Shown here one piece after another: positions 43,870 to 51,288 of a stretch of 64,000 nt of DNA; within the stretch, counting starts at the first letter, position 1; every line of letters begins with the position of its first letter. The translations under genes were made by a program, and so were the position numbers. Source of the stretch: Peptococcaceae bacterium BICA1-7. GTDB taxonomy: Bacteria; Bacillota; Desulfotomaculia; Desulfotomaculales; Desulfocucumaceae. A model generated the notes under the pieces. It did not search any database and was not told the origin of the DNA. It was given only the letters and a program-made list of their open reading frames with translations. The DNA lies in the NCBI GenBank assembly GCA_000802095.1, contig JUEB01000017.1, positions 1 through 64,000 of the forward strand. The letters are read 5' to 3'.

Positions 43870-44289
43870 TCAGATGGCTTCCCTGTTTTTATCAAAGGGT
43901 ATCAGCTTAAAAAGCGTCGAGTGACCCCTTCCCCTGCCCAGACTTACAGGATTATACCTCTGCCAGAAGTGGTACGCCCAGGGAGTATTTACCTCAAATA
44001 CCACCGGGCTATCCGGAAATCTTTCACGCACATAGTCCACCAGCACCTGGGCGAAACCCATCCTGCGGAATCTGTGCAATGTTTCCAGCGAAACTATGCC
44101 CACAACTCCCTTTTCATTACACCATGAGGGGTCCAACTGCCAGGCCATCCTGGCAGCCAGTTCCCCGTTGGACAGTATTCCGTTAAAGGAGCACCCGGTC
44201 AGGTCTGAAATCCAGGCATAGTTCAGCATTTCGTCATTTTCAAATTCCCTGCACAGCGGGGAACTGGGCGTAATGCTGATTACCTCCAT
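43870..44289 (-). CDS. GNAT-family N-acetyltransferase
   Basis: A 139-residue protein. The acetyl-CoA loop is RRMGFAQVLVDYV (about 78-90), preceded by strand GVVGIVSLE and followed by VVFEVNTPWAYHFWQRYNP, matching GNAT motifs A and B. The longest frame starts at 44364. The ATG at 44289 has AGGAAG seven bases upstream and fits the usual domain size, so it is used. The substrate is unknown. The gap 44290-44570 on its right holds nothing I can identify. Confidence 0.8.
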   Translation of the reverse strand: MEVISITPSSPLCREFENDEMLNYAWISDLTGCSFNGILSNGELAARMAWQLDPSWCNEKGVVGIVSLETLHRFRRMGFAQVLVDYVRERFPDSPVVFEVNTPWAYHFWQRYNPVSLGRGRGHSTLFKLIPFDKNREAI

Positions 44290-44570
44290 ATGAACACTTC
44301 CTAATCTAGTATAGCACCTTTTTCCGGTACTAACACTTTGCGATAAAAGCGCTCTTTTAGTCAAGCCCCGTTTTCAACTCTGTAGGCCGTCAGTCCCCTC
44401 TCTGCCGCATTTTTACCACTTAAAGCGATTTTTTACTGCTTATTTCATTGCCCTGCCTGATCAGAAAAACCTAGAAACAGCCTGGTAGTCCCAGAATTTT
44501 CAAGCTAACTGGCAACAATTGGCTTCCAAAAAAAACGCGGCAGGCAGGCTGTTTGCTTCAGATTTAAAGA

Positions 44571-45728
44571 CTACGGAGTGATGCTTGCGGTATCCGAGGA
44601 AAAAAACTTCTTCAAGGCCGGATATACACCTGATTTATCTTTTACAGTCACTGAAGTGAACTTGGGATCAATTACTTTTTTATAGGCCGATCTCAGGGTG
44701 CTGGTGTAATAGTAGGGCCCCTCTATCTCCCCGTAGCCCACCAGGTTGCAGTTCATCAGCAGATCATTGACCAGCTTGACACAAAGCTCATTGTCAGAGG
44801 CCAGATTATCGCCATCGGAAAAGTGAAAGGCATAGATATTGTAGTCCTGGGGGCTATATCTTTTCTCAATTATTTCCAGAGCCAGCTTATAGGCAGAGGA
44901 GCAGCGGGTTCCCCCGCTGGCGCCCTTGGTAAAAAACTCCTCCTCGGTAGTTTCTCTGGCTTCAACATGGTGAGACACAAACACTATGTGCACGTTCTGG
45001 TACTTGGTGCGCAAAAATTTAACCATCCAGAAGAAAAAGCTGCGGGCAATATACTTTTCATAGGTTCCCATTGAGCCGGAAGTATCCATCATGGCCAGCA
45101 CCACTGCATTGGACTCATACTTATAGGTTTTTTCCCAGGTTTTAAAGCGCAGGTCGTCTTTTTTGATACCGTGCAGGCCTGGCTTTCCACTTAAGGCGTT
45201 TCTTTTAATAACCTCGAATATTGTGCGCTTCCGATCGATGTTGCCGGATATACCTGTTTTCCTGATATCCTTAAAATCCAGTGACTCGGAAGATATTTCC
45301 GGCTTCTTCTTCTGGTCCAGGTTGGGCAGCCCAAGGTCCTCAAAAATAAGCTCGGCCAGCTCATCAATGGAGATATCGGTCTCATAGTAGTCAACCCCAG
45401 GCTCCTCCCCAGCCCCCTTGTTTTTACCCGGCCCTGAATGCTGGGGGTCGGTGCCCAGCACATCGCCAACCTTGCTTTTTCCGTCGCCCTGGCCGGAATG
45501 CTTCTTTTTACCCTGGTCAAAGCGAAAATGGTACTCATCCAGTGAGCGGATGGGCACCCTGATTACCTTGTTGCCGTCTGACATAATGATACTTTCCTCA
45601 CTTACAACATCAGCCAGATTCTTTTTTATGGCCTCTTTAACCTTTTCCCGGTGGCGTTGCCTGTCGATTTCACCCTTGCGGTGAAGAGACCAGTCCTCCC
45701 GGGAAACAATAAATTCCTTACCGTTCAC
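44571..45728 (-). CDS. yhbH: DUF444 (YhbH/YeaH) family protein
   Basis: A 385-residue protein of the DUF444 family, linked to sporulation in Bacillus and to stress with PrkA and SpoVR elsewhere. A basic, helical N-terminus (HRKGEIDRQRHREKVKEAI) precedes a low-complexity linker (GKKKHSGQGDGKSKVGD). A von Willebrand A-like domain follows, with MMDTSGSMGTYEK carrying a DxSxS metal site. Start: GTG at 45728 has GGAGGG six bases upstream; the longer frame to 45764 lacks this. SpoVR is encoded 34 kb away, so the usual prkA-yhbH-spoVR operon is split here. Confidence 0.9.
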   Translation of the reverse strand: MNGKEFIVSREDWSLHRKGEIDRQRHREKVKEAIKKNLADVVSEESIIMSDGNKVIRVPIRSLDEYHFRFDQGKKKHSGQGDGKSKVGDVLGTDPQHSGPGKNKGAGEEPGVDYYETDISIDELAELIFEDLGLPNLDQKKKPEISSESLDFKDIRKTGISGNIDRKRTIFEVIKRNALSGKPGLHGIKKDDLRFKTWEKTYKYESNAVVLAMMDTSGSMGTYEKYIARSFFFWMVKFLRTKYQNVHIVFVSHHVEARETTEEEFFTKGASGGTRCSSAYKLALEIIEKRYSPQDYNIYAFHFSDGDNLASDNELCVKLVNDLLMNCNLVGYGEIEGPYYYTSTLRSAYKKVIDPKFTSVTVKDKSGVYPALKKFFSSDTASITP

Positions 45729-45939
45729 GTATATCCCTCCAGCCTTTTTGCAGGTACACTGCAACGGATATTACATTATATGTGGCGGAGCCGGGAAAAT
45801 GAAGGCATATGGTATGGTATGTCAAACCCCGGCAGACTGTTCATTGAGGGAGGTTAAACCACAGCCATACAGGCATGACAGGCAAATAAAAAACCACCTC
45901 TCGGCGGCGAATTAAAATTGGGGCCACTGACCCCAAAAT

Positions 45940-46017
45940 TGCATTCTTTTTAGCTCAACCATTCTGAATTCTGTATTCTGACTCCTGTATTCCGGCCGCG
46001 GTGTACTACCCGTGAGC
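45940..46017. repeat. family A-like repeat unit downstream of tupB
   Basis: GAATTCTGTATTCTGACTCC (45965-45984) followed by GTATTCCGGCCGCGGTGTAC is a diverged unit. The rest of 45729-45940 contains a short GGGG/CCCC hairpin near 45919 and nothing else clear. Confidence 0.5.
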
Positions 46018-46019
46018 GA

Positions 46020-46718
46020 TTAAAGTCCCCTGCCCCTCTGCTGCAGCATAGTCAGGGAGAAGGTCACTATATAGGCCAGCACCATCAGAATAACACTCAG
46101 AGCAATGGCAATATCAAAATTTCCCTTGGACACTTCCATGGCGGTGGCCGTGGTGAGAACCCTGGTGGACCCGTAGATGTTTCCACCAACCATCATGGAC
46201 GCCCCAACTTCGGAGATAACCCCTCCAAATCCTGCGATAACGGCAGCCAAGAGCCCCATCCTGGCCTCCCTGACCAAAAGCCACAGCAGCTGCACCCTGG
46301 AGGCTCCCAGGGCGATAATCTGCAGCCTAATTTTGGGGTTCAGCTGGCCTATGGCGGCTATGGTAAAGCCGGTGACGATGGGCGCGGCAATAATGGCCTG
46401 GGCCACCACAATAGCCGCCGGCGTGTATATCATGTTCAAAAACCCAAGAGGGCCGGACCGCCAGAGGAATATGGCCACCCACAGCCCCACCACCACAGGG
46501 GGCAGCCCCATGCCGAAATTTACCAGGCTCACCACGGCGTTGCGGCCCGGAAAAACGGCCAGGGCCAGGAATACTCCCAGAGGAATACCTATCAGCACAC
46601 TTATAAGGGTTCCCATTCCGGAAACCTTCAGTGTCAGGAGGGTGATCCCCAATACCTCCCGGTCTCCCTGGACCAGCATTTCAAGGGCTTTTATAAGTCC
46701 CTGCCAGATTTGCTCCAT
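46020..46718 (-). CDS. tupB: tungstate ABC transporter permease
   Basis: A 232-residue membrane permease with five or six helices. The ModB/TupB-type coupling loop is IALGASRVQLLWLLVREAR (about 135-153), and a conserved AVIAGFGGVISEVGASMMVGG follows. The set with TupA and TupC indicates tungstate uptake. ATG at 46718 has GGAG upstream. A 248-base gap filled with dispersed repeats separates it from tupC, unusual inside a transporter operon. Confidence 0.88.
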   Translation of the reverse strand: MEQIWQGLIKALEMLVQGDREVLGITLLTLKVSGMGTLISVLIGIPLGVFLALAVFPGRNAVVSLVNFGMGLPPVVVGLWVAIFLWRSGPLGFLNMIYTPAAIVVAQAIIAAPIVTGFTIAAIGQLNPKIRLQIIALGASRVQLLWLLVREARMGLLAAVIAGFGGVISEVGASMMVGGNIYGSTRVLTTATAMEVSKGNFDIAIALSVILMVLAYIVTFSLTMLQQRGRGL

Positions 46719-46761
46719 AATTTAACTCCAATTTTTTTGCTAATACTGATAAAATATTTTA

Positions 46762-46956
46762 TCGGAGACGGGAGACAGAAGGTGCTGATCAGTATTTCCT
46801 TCTGCCAGGAGACGGTAGTTTTGCATGTCCGGCTTACAGGTGGGGTGGGATCAACATCTAAAAGCCTTGATGTTCAGCTACAGATGAACCATTCATTAAA
46901 TCAGATCTTATAAGGAGCTCACTATTCTCCCGTCTCCCGTCTCCTGTCTCCTGACC
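46762..46956. repeat. dispersed repeats inserted between tupC and tupB
   Basis: Units in both orientations: ATCGGAGACGGGAGACAGAA near 46761, GCCAGGAGACGG near 46805, and CCCGTCTCCCGTCTCCTGTC followed by TCCTGACC near 46930-46956. No terminator-like stem is evident, so the operon may still be read through. Confidence 0.6.
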
Positions 46957-46966
46957 GTAGAGCACT

Positions 46967-47689
46967 TCAGTATGAGCTTTGATAATAGCTCTTAAACACC
47001 TCTTCAAACCCGCCTGCAAAAAGCTGTGAGGCGCTGCCCCGGTGGCGCACCCCGCCCCCGGCCATAACAACGGTGTCATCGGTAAGATAGGGTATTTCAT
47101 TATAGTCATGGGTAACAAAAAATACAGTGGTGCGGGATTCTTTCAGTATGCCCCCCATTTCTTTCAAAAGAGAGATTCTGGTGGGGTAGTCCAGGGCGGT
47201 AAAGGGCTCGTCCAGGAAAAGAACCTCGGGCTCAAGGGCCATGGCCCTGGCAATATTGACCCTCTGGGCCTCCCCACCGGATAAAAAGGAGGGCATCCGC
47301 CCGGCCAGGTGGGATACTCCCAGCCTCTCCAGCCACAGGCCTACCCTGCCGGAGATCAATTTTTTGTCGGCTCCCCTGAGCTTCAGGCCCTGGGCCACGT
47401 TGTTGAAAACGGTGGTATTGAGCAGCAGCGCCTCCTGGAACACCACTGCCATCCTGCGCCGGTACTCCAGGGCATTGTTTTTTCCAGCCACCTGGCCATG
47501 AAAAAGCACCTGGCCCGTGGCCGGCTGCTGCAGAAGGGCCAGCACCTGCAGGAGGGTGCTTTTACCGGCCCCGTTGGGGCCGATAACAGCAACAATTTCT
47601 CCCTCCCTGAGCCCGAAATGCTCCACGCTCAGTATTTCCCTGCCTCTTTTTTTGATATTAATATTCTTTGCTTCCAGTATAAGCCGCAT
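46967..47689 (-). CDS. tupC: tungstate ABC transporter ATPase
   Basis: A 240-residue ATPase. Walker A GPNGAGKST, signature LSGGEAQRVNIARAM and Walker B VLFLDEPFTALD are present. The longest frame reaches 47815 inside tupA. The ATG at 47689, five bases after the tupA stop, gives the natural MRLILEAKNINIKKRG start. The ribosome site is weak, consistent with coupling to tupA. The C-terminus lacks the TOBE regulatory domain of ModC, as usual for TupC. Confidence 0.88.
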   Translation of the reverse strand: MRLILEAKNINIKKRGREILSVEHFGLREGEIVAVIGPNGAGKSTLLQVLALLQQPATGQVLFHGQVAGKNNALEYRRRMAVVFQEALLLNTTVFNNVAQGLKLRGADKKLISGRVGLWLERLGVSHLAGRMPSFLSGGEAQRVNIARAMALEPEVLFLDEPFTALDYPTRISLLKEMGGILKESRTTVFFVTHDYNEIPYLTDDTVVMAGGGVRHRGSASQLFAGGFEEVFKSYYQSSY

Positions 47690-47693
47690 ATTA

Positions 47694-48578
47694 TTATTTA
47701 CCCAGTTCTTCCACTTTCTTTCCGGCATCGGGGTAGAACAGTGACTGGCCGTACTTGTCTTTCCCGAAGTCTTCAATAATTTTCTGGGTTTCGGGGCTGA
47801 CCATGTATTCCACAAAGGCCTTGCCCCCGGCCCCGTTTACCCTGGCGAATTTGTCTGGGTTCACCTGCATGACGTGGTAAATATTGAGCAGGTCCTTATC
47901 TCCCTCAGACACTATAACCAGTTTGAGGTTTTTCTGCTGGGCCAGGAAGGTGGCCCGGTCGGTCAGTGTGTAGCCCAGCTTCTGGTTGGCAATGGTAAGG
48001 GTCTGGCCCATGCCGCTGCCGGTTTCCTGGTACCACTGCTTGCCCTTGGGGTCTATCTGGGCGGTCTTCCACATAGATTTCTCCTTTGTGTCGGTGCCGG
48101 ACTTGTCACCCCGGGAGACGAAAACAGCGCCCTTTTCGGCTATCTTTTTAAGGGCCTCTATGCTGCTCCCGGCCTGCTTTACCCCGGCCGGGTCATTTTC
48201 AGGCCCCACCAGTATAAAGTCATTGTGCATGACCAGTTGGTAATTTACAGCCACACCCTCATCCACCAGGGGCTTTTCAGAGCTCATGGCATGGGTCAGC
48301 AGAACATCGGCGTCTCCCTTTTTGCCCTGCTCAAGAGCCTGTCCGGTCCCTACAGCAATAGGCTTGACCTTGTAGCCGGTTTTCTTTTCAAAATAAGGTA
48401 TAAGCACATCCAAAAGCCCGCTGTCCTGGGTGCTGGTGGTGGTGGCCAGCACTATTTCCTTGCTCTCTGGAGCCTTGGCAGTATCCCGGGGGGCCTGTTC
48501 GGTTTTGGCCTGGCACCCTGCCAGGGCCATAGCCAGTACTATTATGGCGACCCAGACTAATACACTTCTTTTAAGCAT
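47694..48578 (-). CDS. tupA: tungstate-binding lipoprotein
   Basis: A 294-residue extracytoplasmic receptor. The signal peptide (MLKRSVLVWVAIIVLAMALA) ends in a lipobox with Cys at about 22. The oxyanion site of TupA is visible as ATTTSTQDSGLLDVLIPYF, and later SRGDKSGTDTKE matches the family's second anion loop. These TTTS and SRGDxSGT features separate TupA from molybdate ModA. AGGAGG precedes the ATG. It is first gene of tupABC. The leader contains two riboswitch candidates, so supply is probably tied to Mo/W cofactor status. Confidence 0.92.
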   Translation of the reverse strand: MLKRSVLVWVAIIVLAMALAGCQAKTEQAPRDTAKAPESKEIVLATTTSTQDSGLLDVLIPYFEKKTGYKVKPIAVGTGQALEQGKKGDADVLLTHAMSSEKPLVDEGVAVNYQLVMHNDFILVGPENDPAGVKQAGSSIEALKKIAEKGAVFVSRGDKSGTDTKEKSMWKTAQIDPKGKQWYQETGSGMGQTLTIANQKLGYTLTDRATFLAQQKNLKLVIVSEGDKDLLNIYHVMQVNPDKFARVNGAGGKAFVEYMVSPETQKIIEDFGKDKYGQSLFYPDAGKKVEELGK

Positions 48579-48725
48579 TCTATTCCTCCTAAGTTCTCAT
48601 CTTTTTTAGTTTTCCAGACCGGTTTAGGGAGGTATTCTCCGCAGCACCCGCCGCTTTAAGGCACACTCCCACTTTATAAAAGACACTGCCGGTCAGGTCA
48701 GTAAAAATGCATTCTCAATGTCATC

Positions 48726-48820
48726 TCTCCTTTCCGCAATGGGAGGCGCGCAGGTTTCCCCGGCACACCCTGTCGGCCCGCCAGCCGTGACAAATTGTTT
48801 TAGGCTGGAGGGCTCGGAGA
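48726..48820 (-). promoter_or_regulatory. Moco/Tuco-type riboswitch candidate, proximal copy
   Basis: Read on the minus strand it starts TCTCCGAGCCC and ends GCCTCCCATTGCGGAAAGGA followed by GA. Outer stem TCTCC/GGAGA; second stem CCAGCC (minus) with GGCTGG (48781-48786/48803-48808); then a segment with GGGGAAACC. The 3' block GCCTCCC, CnGGAAAGG matches what I recall of the E. coli moaA Moco RNA leader. The P3 hairpin seen in Moco RNAs is missing between the P2 strands, which would fit the tungsten-cofactor (Tuco) subtype. It lies about 150 bases before tupA and its 3' stem holds a ribosome-site-like GGAAAGGAG. Confidence 0.7.
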
Positions 48821-48908
48821 ATTTAACGGCAGAATTCAGAATGTTGAAGGCAGACACCCGGAGCCGCCTAAAGCAGCCATCAAGGAGAATGAAAATACGG
48901 TCCTTTTT

Positions 48909-49087
48909 AAGCCACAGAGGACACAGAGGACACAGAGTTTTTTATGACTTGCTCGAATGCTATATGAGGTTTCTATTAAAATAAATTGGAAAGGACTGAC
49001 AAAAATACTCTAATTTTCTACTCTGCTTCAGACCTGAGAGTAATGCCGATAGTAAATTCTCTGTGATCTCTGTGTCCTCTGTGGCTA
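48909..49087. repeat. MITE-like element, copy 2 (between the riboswitch copies)
   Basis: The stretch begins AAGCCACAGAGGACACAGAG and ends CTCTGTGTCCTCTGTGGCT. The interior aligns with copy 1 at 21511 (TTGCTCGAATGCT, TTCTATTAAAAT, TTCAGACCTGAGAGTAATGC). It is non-coding and sits between the two riboswitch candidates. Confidence 0.75.
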
Positions 49088-49146
49088 AAGAAGGACCTAA
49101 AATTCACTTTACTGCTTGGTCATATACTCTCCTGGACAATAACTAA

Positions 49147-49180
49147 AGGCCCTCATTGCGGATAGGGCAATGCAGGGCCT
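49147..49180 (-). terminator. strong hairpin after the distal riboswitch copy
   Basis: AGGCCCTCATTGC (49147-49159) pairs with GCAATGCAGGGCCT (49167-49180) with one bulge. The minus strand continues TTTAGTTATT. This could be the expression platform or terminator of the distal riboswitch. Confidence 0.6.
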
Positions 49181-49195
49181 GTTGGTCCGGCAAAA

Positions 49196-49296
49196 CTCTC
49201 TCCTTTCCGCAATGGGAGGCATACGGGTTTCCCCGCACACCCTGACGGTCCGGTGGCCGTAGCTGATTGACCTTAGGCTTTCCGGACTCGGAGAGT
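49196..49296 (-). promoter_or_regulatory. Moco/Tuco-type riboswitch candidate, distal copy
   Basis: On the minus strand it starts ACTCTCCGAGTCCGG and ends GCCTCCCATTGCGGAAAGGA followed by GAG, the same 3' block as the proximal copy. Outer stem CTCTCC/GGAGAG (49198-49203/49290-49295); second stem GTCCGG/CCGGAC; a CGGG-GAAA-CCCG hairpin with a GNRA loop. Between the P2 strands it carries about 28 bases (GCC...GGC possible), more than the proximal copy. Sequence identity is concentrated in the expected core, while helices differ by compensating changes, which supports a structured RNA. Confidence 0.7.
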
Positions 49297-49362
49297 AATA
49301 TAAATATGTCCTATAATCTAATTCTTCACCAAAATACCGTTTCCTTTTAGCAAGTGAAAATT

Positions 49363-50928
49363 TTAAGGACTTTCCGGATAGCCGGTGATATTCTGTATAT
49401 CTCTGAACAGGGGGAGGAGCTTACGGTACATTTTCCTGTACACCTTACGATACAGCTGGTCGTAAACCTCCGCCGCCCCGGTATCAGGCTCAAAAACCCT
49501 TCCCCGGGCGGTCATTTCCCCCACGGCGGTTTTCAGGTCGGTGTGCAGCCCTGCCCCCCGGGCTGCCAGTATGGCCGCCCCCAGCCCCGAGGCCTCGTAA
49601 ACAGACGGCCTGGCCGCCGGAAGGCCAAACACATCGGCAGTTATCTGCATCATCTGGTCGCTTCTGGACCCGCCCCCGCAAACATAAAGCTCCTTTAACC
49701 GGACCCCGGCCCGCTTTTCTATACGTTCCCGGCCCTCCCTGACGGCATAGGCCAGACCCTCCAGTATGGACCTGTACAGGTGTCCCCTGCTGTGCACTCC
49801 GCTAAAGCCTATCACCGACCCCCTGGCCTCGGGGCCCGGGTATCTCAGTCCCGGAGACCAGAAAGGCTGGAGAATAAGCCCCATGGACCCGGGGGGTATG
49901 TCTTTCACCAGCCGGTCAAGTATTTCCTCGGCGGCCACCCCCTCCTCCAGGGCCAGGCTGCACTCCTGCAGGGCAAATTCCTCCTTAAACCAGGAAACCA
50001 TCCAGAAGCCCCTGTATATCTGGACCTCCAGATTATATTCCCCGGGGCAGGCGCTGGGATACGGGGGTATAAGGGTGATGGGCTCTTTATACCGGGTGGA
50101 ATTTACATTAATGGTGGCCGTAGTGCCATAGCCTATGCACCCCTGGTGTGGCTCCAGGCAGCCCGATCCGAGCACCTCGCAGGCCTTGTCCGAGGCAGCG
50201 GCGATAACCGCCAGCCCCTCCGGGAGGCCGGTATCCAGAGCTGCCCGGGCAGTCACCACCCCCAGACGCTCCCCCGGGGAAACAAGCTCGGGCAGTATCT
50301 CCGATCTCATCGGTATAGCCTTCCACTTCCAGCTGGAAGGTGAGGCCCAGGCCTGCCTTTTGTAATCAAAGGGCAGATAGCCCACCTGACAGCCTGTGGA
50401 ATCGGCAAACCTTCCGGTTAGCCTGTATGTAATATACCCGGAAAGAAATAGGTAGTGCCGGGTTTTTTCCCATATATCAGGCTGGTTCTCGGCCAGCCAG
50501 TTGGCCTCGGCCTCGGCCTGGAGGTAGCGCAGGGTGCCCGTTAACCCCGACATTCTAAAGGCCGAATCCCAGAGAACCCCTACCGGGGGCAGGCTGCGTG
50601 CCCGTCTCTGGTCCAGCCACACTATGGCCGGCCTCAGGGGCTGGCCCTGGCGGTCCAGATTTACCAGGGTGGACCGCTGGTAGGTGACCGCCACCGCGGC
50701 CAGTGCATCAGGTGACACCTTTCCTCCCGCCCAGAGCTGCCGGCAGGCCTGAGCAAGGCACTGCCAGTAGTAGGCCGGGTCCTGCTCCGCCCACCCCGGC
50801 TGCGGTGAATTATAGGGTGAGGCATAAACCACCCTGGCCTGGTCAATCATTTTCCCCCGGGGATCAAAGGCCAGTGCCCTCACGCTCTGTGTTCCCACAT
50901 CGATGGCCAGAACAGTTTCCTCTGCCAA
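49363..50928 (-). CDS. FGGY-family carbohydrate kinase
   Basis: A cytoplasmic kinase of about 521 residues with the FGGY fold. N-terminal phosphate loop VLAIDVGTQSVRALAFD, substrate region WLDQRRARS, central GYGTTATINV, and C-terminal signature YRSILEGLAYAVREG with ELYVCGGGSRSD. The neighbours (GlpD-like dehydrogenase) suggest glycerol or a related polyol as substrate, but specificity is not readable. The longest frame begins at 50961 without a ribosome site. The TTG at 50928 is preceded by AGGAG and starts near the phosphate loop, so it is chosen. A 360-base gap with a MITE-like element separates it from the dehydrogenase. Confidence 0.85.
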   Translation of the reverse strand: MAEETVLAIDVGTQSVRALAFDPRGKMIDQARVVYASPYNSPQPGWAEQDPAYYWQCLAQACRQLWAGGKVSPDALAAVAVTYQRSTLVNLDRQGQPLRPAIVWLDQRRARSLPPVGVLWDSAFRMSGLTGTLRYLQAEAEANWLAENQPDIWEKTRHYLFLSGYITYRLTGRFADSTGCQVGYLPFDYKRQAWASPSSWKWKAIPMRSEILPELVSPGERLGVVTARAALDTGLPEGLAVIAAASDKACEVLGSGCLEPHQGCIGYGTTATINVNSTRYKEPITLIPPYPSACPGEYNLEVQIYRGFWMVSWFKEEFALQECSLALEEGVAAEEILDRLVKDIPPGSMGLILQPFWSPGLRYPGPEARGSVIGFSGVHSRGHLYRSILEGLAYAVREGRERIEKRAGVRLKELYVCGGGSRSDQMMQITADVFGLPAARPSVYEASGLGAAILAARGAGLHTDLKTAVGEMTARGRVFEPDTGAAEVYDQLYRKVYRKMYRKLLPLFRDIQNITGYPESP

Positions 50929-50987
50929 AAAAACCAACTCCTGCCTGAAAAAGTAAGTCATTAATGCCGTAAATGATTGTATAATTA

Positions 50988-51216
50988 TAAACCACAGAGG
51001 CCACAGAGATCACAGAGAAAAAAATAAATATTTTATAACAACAGTCAGTTTAAATGGTGCTAATACTTTAATATTTAATAAGATTACAATACTAATAATA
51101 TGTTTTTATTAAAAAACCAATAATTAAAGATAATTTTTACGATAACATTGAATTCACCATTTAAATACTCACTATGCAAGCCCGGACTCTGTGTGCTCTG
51201 TGTTCTCTGTGGTTTT
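50988..51216. repeat. MITE-like element, copy 3
   Basis: Ends ACCACAGAGGCCACAGAGAT and CTGTGTGCTCTGTGTTCTCT plus GTGGT form terminal inverted repeats. The interior (about 150 bases) is very AT-rich and not obviously homologous to copies 1 and 2. It fills most of the gap 50929-51288. Confidence 0.65.
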
Positions 51217-51288
51217 AAAAAAACATGCAGGACTACCTGCACATATTTGTAAATCTCTGCAGTCTCTATTCCACTATCTCCAAGTTGG

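Noticed and set aside
45915-45942. GGGG/CCCC hairpin downstream of tupB as a terminator
   Set aside because: The arms beyond the four G:C pairs do not pair well and no T run follows in the tupB direction.
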